From Candidatus Poseidoniaceae archaeon (lineage in GTDB: Archaea > Thermoplasmatota > Poseidoniia > Poseidoniales > Poseidoniaceae), in assembly GCA_022451765.1 (NCBI GenBank), contig JAKUNY010000078.1, positions 1 through 6,976 on the forward strand: DNA of 6,976 nt. The letters are read 5' to 3'. Shown piece by piece: positions 1 through 6,373 of the stretch. Made by a program: the position numbers and the translations under genes. The stretch's first letter is position 1. Every line of letters starts with the position of its first letter. The notes under the pieces were generated by a model, which saw only the letters and a list, made by a program, of their open reading frames with translations, was not told where the DNA came from and ran no database searches.

Positions 1-173
1 CCTGGTGGCCCTCCTTTCTTTGGTCCAGGTGGACCACCGCTCCTCGATGGCCCACGAGGCCCACCTTTTGGTGGTCCTCCCTTCAATGGTCCAGGCGGTC
101 CGGATTTTGAAGGTCCAGGTGGTCCTCTTCCTCGAGGCCCCGGGGGCCCAGAACGTGAAGGGCCTGGAGGCCC
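1..173 (-). repeat. Tandem 24-bp repeats encoding 8-residue GPPGPxxx units
   Basis: In the frame of the zinc-ribbon gene, residues 390-446 consist of units GPPGPSRS, GPPGPRGR, GPPGPSKS and GPPGPLKG. A degenerate stretch containing GGPRGPSRS follows, then GPPGPKKG and the beginning of another GPP at the window edge. The variable positions are mostly Ser, Arg, Lys and Gly, so the tract is strongly basic and directly follows an acidic Glu run. The 8-residue period breaks the Gly-X-Y triplet register, so it is not a regular collagen helix. The array continues beyond the window, so its full copy number is unknown. Confidence 0.85.
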
Positions 174-1340
174 CTTCCGAGTTTGTTCGACAACTTCTTC
201 CTCTTCTTCAAAAATAGCGCCACAATGTGGGCATTTTGTGTCCGATGCTTTTACAAGACCATCACAGACTTCGCAAGCGAACATCTCTTCATCCTCAACC
301 TTGTCTTCTTCTCCGATTGTTGTTAGTTGCCCGTCTTTCATGCATGAGAGAACAATTTCAACGGCCATGTCGAAGCCTTTGAGCGCAACTTCGGTCTGTA
401 TTGCATGCTCAAAAGCTGAACTGAGGTCGTCTGGCGTGTCAAGGACTCGTCCGTCATCAACATAGGTGAGGTTAACGACAAGCGCACCGTCGACGATCTT
501 GGCTTCAGGAGTTTCGACAGCCACACCGCGCTTGCGTGCAACACGACGTGAGGCGACTTCACACATACGACGGAGAAGTGCATCATTTGGACCATCTTGG
601 GTCGGTTGGCCCATTGCTCCAGCGATAACTTCAGCGGCAGGGGTAATCCCCTGAGCGTCTTTCAAATGCGATGGTAAATCAGCTCCAAGGTTGGCAAGAA
701 CATTTGATGCACTCGACTGATTCATACTCAACCATTGACTTCTGCGTTCAGTCTTGACCGCCCTCTCGGCTTCTGCCAACCGATTAACCATCGCATCGGT
801 GGGGGATGCAGTAGGATTGCTCGTAACGGTTGTTCCCCCGAGTTGGTTACCTATTTGTGGGTCGGTAATGTTGCTTGGGGCAGCGCCACTGGCAAGGGTT
901 GGCCCGCGCGGTTGCTGAGGGATGTCAGTTTGTTGTGCGTTAATTGGAACATTTTGCTGCATGGGCTGTCCTTGCGGGACAAATGGTTGCTGCTGTGGGA
1001 ATTGATTGCTCATTTGATTTGGAAATTGGCCGGGTTGTTGCAGTGGGAGTTGGCCTCCTGGTGGAAGATTATTTTGCTGTTGAATTCCCGATGCTATGTT
1101 TTGGAGGATGTCCGCTGGGATTCCTTGCGGCATCCCATCTTGCTGTATTTCCCTCTGCTGCCGAACGGCTTCCCCTGAAACAACGCCAAATCCTCTTCCG
1201 CCGGTGACTTCACCACCGCCCAAACTTGTTGTTCCCATTGCCGAGAAACTACCTGCTCTGGAGAATTCCTGACGGGCTCCACACTCTGAACAGAAGATGG
1301 AATCGTCAGGGATTACTGCTCCACAGGAACTACACTCCAT
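1..1340 (-). CDS. Double zinc-ribbon protein with Gln/Pro-rich linker and GPPGP repeat tail (C-terminus cut by window edge)
   Basis: Reading the minus strand from the ATG at 1340 gives 446 stop-free codons that run off the left edge, so the C-terminus is missing. The start is supported by a GGTGA Shine-Dalgarno-like match 4 nt upstream and by an immediate zinc ribbon, MECSSCG (C3, C6, C17, C20). Residues about 60-167 are rich in Gln, Pro and Asn and look disordered. Residues about 182-350 look like a folded, largely helical domain that I do not recognise. A second zinc ribbon follows (C356, C359, C370, C373; CEVC and CPHC), then five glutamates (378-382), then a basic GPPGP repeat tract from residue 390. 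Paired zinc ribbons suggest protein or nucleic-acid contacts in the cytoplasm; this is inference. There is no signal peptide or membrane segment in the visible part. It is divergent from the squalene-synthase-like gene. The function is unknown, but the reading frame itself is well supported. Confidence 0.85.
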   Translation of the reverse strand, partial: MECSSCGAVIPDDSIFCSECGARQEFSRAGSFSAMGTTSLGGGEVTGGRGFGVVSGEAVRQQREIQQDGMPQGIPADILQNIASGIQQQNNLPPGGQLPLQQPGQFPNQMSNQFPQQQPFVPQGQPMQQNVPINAQQTDIPQQPRGPTLASGAAPSNITDPQIGNQLGGTTVTSNPTASPTDAMVNRLAEAERAVKTERRSQWLSMNQSSASNVLANLGADLPSHLKDAQGITPAAEVIAGAMGQPTQDGPNDALLRRMCEVASRRVARKRGVAVETPEAKIVDGALVVNLTYVDDGRVLDTPDDLSSAFEHAIQTEVALKGFDMAVEIVLSCMKDGQLTTIGEEDKVEDEEMFACEVCDGLVKASDTKCPHCGAIFEEEEEVVEQTRKGPPGPSRSGPPGPRGRGPPGPSKSGPPGPLKGGPPKGGPRGPSRSGGPPGPKKGGPP

Positions 1341-1466
1341 CTCCTCACCCTTACAAACCTAAACATTCCTGATTCTAAAGTCTTCTACTCAATGTCTTGC
1401 AAATGACCCATCAAGAAGAGAGAATCTTCATGCGGGAGTGGTAAGTGGTACGACCGGAGGGAGACT

Positions 1467-2486
1467 ATGTCGGTTCTTATAGACCCGGAAACCGACAAAT
1501 TATTGGAAACTACTTCCCGGTCGTTTTATCCAACTCTGAAGTATCTTCCGAAGAAGATTCGTGGGCAAATTGGCTTGCTTTACTTGCTGGCGAGGGTCGC
1601 TGACACAATAGCCGATTCAAAAGCAGGAGAAACAAGCCTGCTGATTGAAATGTTAACTCAGTACAACGAGGTTGCACAGGGGCGCTCAACGCAACTTCCT
1701 GACTTTAATGAACTTGCCAACATACAAACGAATCCAGACGAGGCAGAACTCTTGAGAAATGTTCAGAAGGTTGTCGATGCACTTTCAATTTATGATAATG
1801 GAGATCAGCAAAGGATGCTGGAATGCCTTGATGTTATTGTTGGAGGTCAAATTCTTGACCTACAAAGGTTCGGTATTGCAAAGGAAGGTGGAACCATTTC
1901 TGCATTGAAGACGGATACAGAATTGGATGATTATGCTTACAAGGTTGCAGGCTGTGTCGGCGTCTTTTGGACAAAAATGTCACTTGCACATATCATCCAT
2001 TTGCCCAAAGAGAAAGAAGAATTGTTTTTTGAGCACGGGATTCGGTTTGGTAAGGCTCTGCAGATGATAAACATTCTAAGAGACATACCAGAGGACTTAC
2101 GCTTCGGACGTTGTTATATTCCAGAACCAAGTTTAGAGAAACACGACCTTCGACCAAACGACTTGCTCAATCCTAGCAACATCGACGCCTTTCGCCCGCT
2201 CTATGATTCATATTTAGACCTGACAAGTGAACATTTGGATGCGGCTGTGGAGTACATCCGCATGATTCCCGACCGTCAATTCCGTCTGAAAGCTGCTTCC
2301 ATGCTTCCAGTCTTGATCGGTCAAAGAACGGTTACGCTCCTCCGAGATGGAAACATCCTTGATTCGGATGAAAAGATAAAAGTCACGAGGGATGAGATGA
2401 AAGGTTACTTCAAGAAACTGCTTCGCGCATTGATTATCCCAGGGGGGGTACAACGGCTCTTGGCAAAGAACAAGAATGTCAAATAG
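1467..2486 (+). CDS. Squalene/phytoene synthase family protein, bacterial squalene-synthase-like
   Basis: The 339-residue product has the hallmarks of head-to-head prenyl diphosphate synthases, which join two farnesyl- or geranylgeranyl-diphosphates using Mg-bound aspartates. The substrate-entry region reads SRSFYPTLKYLP (18-28). The first Asp-rich motif is DTIAD (46-50), in the context LLARVADTIAD. The second is NILRDIPED (202-210), followed by LRFGRCYIP. The 'DTIAD' and 'LR.GRCYIP' forms resemble bacterial squalene synthases more than HpnC or CrtB; this is judged from memory of the families. A GGAGG ribosome site at 1456-1460 lies 6 nt before the ATG. Length is normal for the family, and there is no C-terminal membrane anchor of the kind eukaryotic squalene synthases carry. 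By eye, Lys159 occupies the place of rat squalene synthase Tyr171. It is followed 95 bp later by a second family member. Squalene or a related C30 product is most likely, but a C40 product is not excluded. Confidence 0.85.
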   Translation: MSVLIDPETDKLLETTSRSFYPTLKYLPKKIRGQIGLLYLLARVADTIADSKAGETSLLIEMLTQYNEVAQGRSTQLPDFNELANIQTNPDEAELLRNVQKVVDALSIYDNGDQQRMLECLDVIVGGQILDLQRFGIAKEGGTISALKTDTELDDYAYKVAGCVGVFWTKMSLAHIIHLPKEKEELFFEHGIRFGKALQMINILRDIPEDLRFGRCYIPEPSLEKHDLRPNDLLNPSNIDAFRPLYDSYLDLTSEHLDAAVEYIRMIPDRQFRLKAASMLPVLIGQRTVTLLRDGNILDSDEKIKVTRDEMKGYFKKLLRALIIPGGVQRLLAKNKNVK

Positions 2487-2499
2487 GCTCCTTTGTCAG

Positions 2500-2525
2500 T
2501 ATATATTTACTAAAAAATAAAACAA
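2500..2525 (+). promoter_or_regulatory. Candidate archaeal TATA-region promoter for the second prenyl synthase
   Basis: The 95-bp gap between the two synthase genes contains a run of about 25 bases made almost wholly of A and T (tatatatttac followed by taaaaaataaaa). It is far richer in A/T than its surroundings. An archaeal TATA box here would place transcription start near 2535-2545, a plausible leader for a gene starting at 2582. This suggests that the second synthase can be transcribed separately from the first. The exact box and start site cannot be set by eye. Confidence 0.4.
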
Positions 2526-2581
2526 TCCTTTTGTGCAAACTTTCGAGAGGAGGACTCTTAAACAACGAGTGCTAGGGGCAA

Positions 2582-3886
2582 GTGTTTACGATGTTGGAGC
2601 GCCGCAAACCGTTGGACCTTCTTTTTCCTCTCAAAGGAGGGGCTGAAAGTTCAGTGGATGCGAAATCCTCCCCAACAGCCCTCGATCGTCTCCGAGCAGG
2701 TGTCATGCTCGCACGGGACGCCGTAAAAGCAGTGAGCGTTACAGCGATGGAAGCGCTTCGTGAAGGTGCAATGATGATTGGGTTGTTCAATGATGAAAAC
2801 GAGTTGGTCGACCCCTTTGTTGACCTCGACGCTCCAATATGGTCGGACAAGCCTCCAATCGAACTCTATCGGTTGGCCTACAGGTATTGTGAGGAGTTGA
2901 CAAAGAGGGAAGCTGGAAACTTCTATCATTCGTTCAAGTATCTTCCAGAGGAACAACGCCTTGCAATGTGTGCAGTCTACGCATTTTGCCGCAGAGCAGA
3001 TGACATCGCCGATGGCGATTGGGCCGATAGGTTCCCTGGTTCAACAACTGAACTTGGTCAAGAAGCAGCAGAGTATCGCCTCCAACTTGAATCTCTACAG
3101 AAGCGGACCACGATCTTGGAAGACGAAGTGTATCTCAACAAAATCAGTCAATTATTCTTCTTTAGAAAGAAACTCTCAACCAGTTACAACGACGTTTACA
3201 GCACAGATCCAGTCTTCTTGGCTTTGAAAGACACCATTGAGCGATACACCACCCCCCGAAGCGTGTTTGATGACCTCATTTCAGGAATGGAAGACGATCT
3301 CTACAGCAATCGATACCGTACGTTTGAGGAGCTGTATGTTTACTGTTACAGGGTTGCCTCCGTCGTCGGACTGATGTGCATTGAAATCTATGGTTATGAT
3401 GACCCAAGGGCAAGGAAATTTGCTGAGTCCTGGGGTATCTTCATGCAACTCACAAATGTTTTGCGCGATGTCGGAGAAGACATCGAACGAGATCGCGTGT
3501 ACCTCCCGCTGGATGAACTCGAACGCAACGGGATTACTGAAAACGACCTTGGAGGTGGTAAAGTTGTTCTCAAAACATCTTGGGAACCATACTGCCACCA
3601 CTATGCAAAGCGGGCTCGAACATATCTCGAAGAAGCTCGTCAACTTCTCCCCCTCCTTCCACGTCGAACCCGTTATTCTCCGGCAGCTATGATTGCTTTC
3701 TACGATAAGATTCTGAAAGAGATTGAAAAGCAACAAGGTGATGTATTCACGCGTCGTGTGAAACTCAACAAAGTACAGAAGTTGAGCTTGGCTGCTGCTG
3801 TTTATCTACGCCATCGATTCCTGCCACGTTTCCTCGACCCTCTGTGGAGCGGCTTAGCACGTATTGGCTTGCTTCCGAATGTCTGA
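2582..3886 (+). CDS. Squalene/phytoene synthase family protein, HpnD/CrtB-like, with N-terminal extension
   Basis: The 434-residue product has a catalytic domain from about residue 93. It shows NFYHSFKYLP (113-122), the first Asp-rich motif in YAFCRRADDIAD (DDIAD at 140-144), YCYRVASVVG (254-263), and the second motif NVLRDVGED (292-300) followed by IERDRVYLP. This pattern is typical of presqualene diphosphate synthase (HpnD) and phytoene synthase (CrtB), which catalyse head-to-head condensation of prenyl diphosphates. Family members are usually about 280-310 residues. The extra length is an N-terminal segment of about 90 residues and a longer linker around 150-210. The start used is GTG at 2582, with AGGGG 3 nt upstream. 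An in-frame stop at 2573 excludes earlier starts. ATG 2591 and GTG 2654 (preceded by AAAGGAGG) are alternatives. It follows the squalene-synthase-like gene and ends 5 bp from the convergent dehydrogenase gene. Whether it makes presqualene diphosphate, squalene or phytoene cannot be decided here. Confidence 0.85.
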   Translation: MFTMLERRKPLDLLFPLKGGAESSVDAKSSPTALDRLRAGVMLARDAVKAVSVTAMEALREGAMMIGLFNDENELVDPFVDLDAPIWSDKPPIELYRLAYRYCEELTKREAGNFYHSFKYLPEEQRLAMCAVYAFCRRADDIADGDWADRFPGSTTELGQEAAEYRLQLESLQKRTTILEDEVYLNKISQLFFFRKKLSTSYNDVYSTDPVFLALKDTIERYTTPRSVFDDLISGMEDDLYSNRYRTFEELYVYCYRVASVVGLMCIEIYGYDDPRARKFAESWGIFMQLTNVLRDVGEDIERDRVYLPLDELERNGITENDLGGGKVVLKTSWEPYCHHYAKRARTYLEEARQLLPLLPRRTRYSPAAMIAFYDKILKEIEKQQGDVFTRRVKLNKVQKLSLAAAVYLRHRFLPRFLDPLWSGLARIGLLPNV

Positions 3887-3891
3887 TTTAT

Positions 3892-5067
3892 TCAAACCGT
3901 TCGAGTGAATGCTTGAATTCCTGTGATGTAACGACCAAGGATGAGGTTGTGAATGTCGTGCGTTCCTTCGTACGTTTTCACAGATTCTAGATTTGCCATG
4001 TGACGCATGATTGGGTACTCGTCAAGAATCCCGTTTGCACCATGGATGTCTCGAGATACTCTCGCAATTTCCAATGCGATGTCGACATTGTTCATCTTAG
4101 CCAGTGAAATTTGTTCGTTGAACCACGTGCCGTCGTCTTTCTTTCGGCCAAGATGGTAAGCAAGAAGTTGCCCCTTTGTGATTTCCCTTAGCATCCACGC
4201 CAATTTGTTTTGAACCAGTTGGTAGGAAGCGATTGGGTGGTCGAATTGGATTCTACTTAGTGCGTAAGTCTTAGCGCTGTGGAAACAGGCCATGGCAGCA
4301 CCTAGTGCGCCCCACGAAATACCAAAGCGAGCGTTGTTGAGGCAAGAGAAAGGTCCGCGTAGACCTTTGACGCCCGGTAGAATACGATCCTTTGGAATCT
4401 TGCAGTCTTGGAACACGAGCTCAGATGTTACAGATGCCTTGAGCGAGTGCTTCCCTTTCATTTCAGGGGCACTAAAGCCTTCGTCGCCTTTTTCGACGAT
4501 GAAACCACGAATGACGCCATCGAGTTTAGCCCAGACCACTGCAACGTCTGCAATTGTTCCGTTTGTAATCCACATCTTGGCGCCGTTCAGTAGATAGTGG
4601 TCGCCTTTGTCTTCGGCCTTGGTTATCATATCTCCAGGATTGGAACCGTAATCCGGCTCGGTCAAACCAAAGCAACCGATCCATTCACCGGAAGTCATCT
4701 TTGGCAAGTAGTAGTTTTTCTGTTCCTCGCTTCCGAAATCCCAAATCGGATACATTGCAAGTGATCCCTGAACGGAAGCAAAGGAGCGAAGTCCAGAATC
4801 GCCACGTTCGAGTTCCTGACAAATCAAGCCGTAGGCTACATACGACAGGCCAGGGCAGCCATAGCCCTTCAGTGGTGCTCCCAGGACACCCATTTCACCC
4901 AAGGCAACTCGCCACTCATCGAGAAAAACACCTTCTTCACATGCATGCTCAATCTTTGGAATGACTTCTTCATCGACCCACTCGCGAACAAGGTCGCGAA
5001 TCATTATTTCTTCTTCAGTGAGCAAGGATTCGATGTCGTAAAAGTCGATGGCTTCGAAAGGTTCCAT
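3892..5067 (-). CDS. Acyl-CoA dehydrogenase, glutaryl-CoA dehydrogenase-like
   Basis: The 391-residue flavoprotein is full length for the acyl-CoA dehydrogenase family and closely resembles glutaryl-CoA dehydrogenase. That enzyme oxidises and decarboxylates glutaryl-CoA to crotonyl-CoA in lysine and tryptophan breakdown, passing electrons to an electron-transfer flavoprotein. Visible signatures are CFGLTEPDYGSNPG (132-145), MWITNG (165-170), GPFSCLNNARFGISWG (238-253), and the C-terminal TYEGTHDIHNLILGR (365-379). The catalytic base is expected at Glu367. Arg94 and Ser98, in GLRSFASVQ, match the residues that bind the distal carboxylate of glutaryl-CoA in the human enzyme. Glu87, Ser95 and Tyr366 also match, which favours the decarboxylating type. 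GAGGG lies 6 nt before the ATG. The next gene upstream on the same strand ends 71 bp away, and no other pathway gene is in view. Another dicarboxylyl-CoA substrate is possible. Confidence 0.88.
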   Translation of the reverse strand: MEPFEAIDFYDIESLLTEEEIMIRDLVREWVDEEVIPKIEHACEEGVFLDEWRVALGEMGVLGAPLKGYGCPGLSYVAYGLICQELERGDSGLRSFASVQGSLAMYPIWDFGSEEQKNYYLPKMTSGEWIGCFGLTEPDYGSNPGDMITKAEDKGDHYLLNGAKMWITNGTIADVAVVWAKLDGVIRGFIVEKGDEGFSAPEMKGKHSLKASVTSELVFQDCKIPKDRILPGVKGLRGPFSCLNNARFGISWGALGAAMACFHSAKTYALSRIQFDHPIASYQLVQNKLAWMLREITKGQLLAYHLGRKKDDGTWFNEQISLAKMNNVDIALEIARVSRDIHGANGILDEYPIMRHMANLESVKTYEGTHDIHNLILGRYITGIQAFTRTV

Positions 5068-5117
5068 TCAGTTCCCTCAGGTCATGGGAGGCGATACAAC
5101 TGATGAACCTTAGCACG

Positions 5118-5135
5118 AAAAAGGAATGTTCATTC
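5118..5135 (-). terminator. Weak candidate terminator after the propeller gene
   Basis: Just past the stop of the membrane-anchored propeller gene, the minus strand carries the short palindrome GAATGAACATTC (5124-5135), followed by CC and T5 (5118-5122). Archaeal transcription often ends at T-runs, so this could separate the propeller gene from the dehydrogenase gene downstream. The stem is very short and the T-run modest, so read-through is equally possible. Confidence 0.25.
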
Positions 5136-5138
5136 TTC

Positions 5139-6305
5139 TCATTCTTTCCTTTCAAAGCCTCGCAGTTGCCTGTATTTCCTTTGCAAAAAGGGGCTATTCA
5201 TGAAAATCAGCCCAATGATGACACCAGGCACCGAGATAGCAACTGCGGCGAAAATTATGGTCTCCATGATTCCCAAACTTTCGCGTGTTTCTGTGGGGTA
5301 AATTTCAACGATGGACCCTTCGTTTGTGACGAACAAACCATCGTCTTCACCGGTTTCCCACATTAAAGCAATTCTTTGGCCAGCAACATCAGCGTCGTAG
5401 GATGTAATCGCTTCCGATTCAATGTGCATGAATACTTCATCGGCGCCAAGTTGATAGCGGACAGATTCCATCGGAGCAAGATGAATCAATGAGGTTCCAT
5501 CATATCCTCTACTCACAGAAACGAAATCGCTTGACCCTTTCACCAACTGCATGATTTCGCCACTTGTCGATTTGGAAGCATCTTCGATGTCAAGAACAAT
5601 CGAGACATGACGTCGTCCGCTAGCAAAGGCTGCACATTTGCGATACAATGGATCAGCACAATCAACAGCAACCCATGTGTCACTTGAAGTCCCATCAATC
5701 CACGTCACTTCTCGTGTTCGATCGATAACGGCAATTCCATCATCCAATGTGGTGACAAGACATATGTTCTGCTCTAGATGGCAAGCAACATCGGTAATTT
5801 CAGATGAAAAGGTGTTCTCCATTTGCATCATACCTTCTCCTTCATTGAAGCTATACATGTTCCCATTTTTTGCTCCAAAGTAGGCAAGATCACCTCCAGC
5901 ACGCCAAGAAACAGCGGTGAGTTCGATGCTTCCAAGGATGCCTGCCCCTTTGAGCGCCTGAATGTTGTTGTCACTAATTGTGTATCGCAGTGCAGCACCA
6001 AGGTCTCCTGCAATGAGTGCGGTTTCTCCGTTTGGATGCCAAGCTACATCGTTGAAACGTGCGGAACGTTGACTGTCAATGTCCTGATCCTGACTGCGGT
6101 CACCGGGGACAGAGGCCGAAATCATGTGAACAAAACCGTCATCTCCCACCAAGAGAAGACTTGAACCACTTGGTGAAACTTCACCCGCTTGGATGTTAAG
6201 CGCTTCAGCACTCAATGATTCTTCTCGGTTAAACCCAACCTCAGATGCGCTTGCCATTGGAGTCAGGAGAACGAGAATCAACATGAGGGCCACTCTTGTG
6301 CGCAT
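5139..6305 (-). CDS. Secreted, C-terminally membrane-anchored beta-propeller-like (WD40-like) protein
   Basis: I prefer the ATG at 6305 (388 residues). It gives a textbook signal peptide, MRTRVALMLILVLLTPMASA, with likely cleavage after ASA. An in-frame ATG at 6380 would add 25 residues, bury that signal and leave only 14 bp to the divergent gene. The mature part has several repeats about 40 residues apart, resembling propeller blades. Examples are VSPSGSSLLLVGDDG, VAWHPNGETALIAGDLG, VSWRAGGDLAYFGAKNG and VACHLEQNICLVTTLDDG. Their pattern of hydrophobic strand, glycine turn and next strand is WD40/YVTN-like. A membrane helix near the C-terminus (about residues 346-369 of this form) precedes a basic tail, RKYRQLRGFERKE. 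The expected topology is propeller outside, helix in the membrane, tail in the cytoplasm. No catalytic motif is seen. The role could be surface binding or assembly, but no specific function can be named. Neither candidate start has a clear Shine-Dalgarno sequence. Confidence 0.75.
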   Translation of the reverse strand: MRTRVALMLILVLLTPMASASEVGFNREESLSAEALNIQAGEVSPSGSSLLLVGDDGFVHMISASVPGDRSQDQDIDSQRSARFNDVAWHPNGETALIAGDLGAALRYTISDNNIQALKGAGILGSIELTAVSWRAGGDLAYFGAKNGNMYSFNEGEGMMQMENTFSSEITDVACHLEQNICLVTTLDDGIAVIDRTREVTWIDGTSSDTWVAVDCADPLYRKCAAFASGRRHVSIVLDIEDASKSTSGEIMQLVKGSSDFVSVSRGYDGTSLIHLAPMESVRYQLGADEVFMHIESEAITSYDADVAGQRIALMWETGEDDGLFVTNEGSIVEIYPTETRESLGIMETIIFAAVAISVPGVIIGLIFMNSPFLQRKYRQLRGFERKE

Positions 6306-6326
6306 GGTTGGCCCAAGCAATCGCAC

Positions 6327-6348
6327 AAAAAAACCCCACTCTTGGGGT
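6327..6348 (-). terminator. Intrinsic-terminator-like hairpin with T7 tail in the leader of the propeller gene
   Basis: Read on the minus strand, ACCCCA (6348-6343), loop AGAG and TGGGGT (6338-6333) form a perfect 6-bp stem that merges into seven T residues (6333-6327). The T-run sits 22-28 nt before the preferred ATG at 6305. It may be a terminator or attenuator acting on transcripts entering the propeller gene, or a block to antisense transcription from the divergent gene. Alternatively, the A/T run could be the TBP-binding element of a leaderless promoter for the propeller gene. Confidence 0.45.
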
Positions 6349-6373
6349 GGCTTCTCGTTCGTGAGCCTTATGA

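Noticed and set aside
1..173. CRISPR-like repetition
   Set aside because: The units are imperfect 24-bp repeats in phase with a coding frame and have no unique spacers between them.
1..217. Collagen-like protein or a plus-strand gene in the repeat region
   Set aside because: The minus-strand GPPGP octads do not keep a Gly-X-Y register, so a collagen helix is unlikely. The plus-strand frame is the antisense shadow of the repeat.
735..1207. Open frames on the plus strand opposite the zinc-ribbon gene
   Set aside because: They lie wholly antisense to a 446-codon frame with clear zinc-ribbon motifs and encode Trp/Leu-rich sequence typical of the complement of Gln/Pro-rich codons. They are shadows.
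1415..1429. Inverted repeat GAAGA-GAGAA-TCTTC in the divergent region before the squalene-synthase-like gene
   Set aside because: A 5-bp stem in purine-rich DNA is expected by chance. It shows no T-run and no convincing relation to a promoter.
2572..2956. Minus-strand frames across the start of the second synthase
   Set aside because: They overlap the well-supported synthase in antisense, have no recognisable motifs or ribosome sites, and look like shadows.
1467..3886. The two synthases as halves of one broken gene or a recent tandem duplication
   Set aside because: Each has its own complete pair of Asp-rich motifs, and their sequences differ throughout, so they are two complete, distantly related genes.
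3887..3891. Terminators between the convergent synthase and dehydrogenase genes
   Set aside because: Only 5 bp separate the two stop codons and no hairpin or long T-run is seen there. Any termination signals must lie inside the opposing genes, and none stood out.
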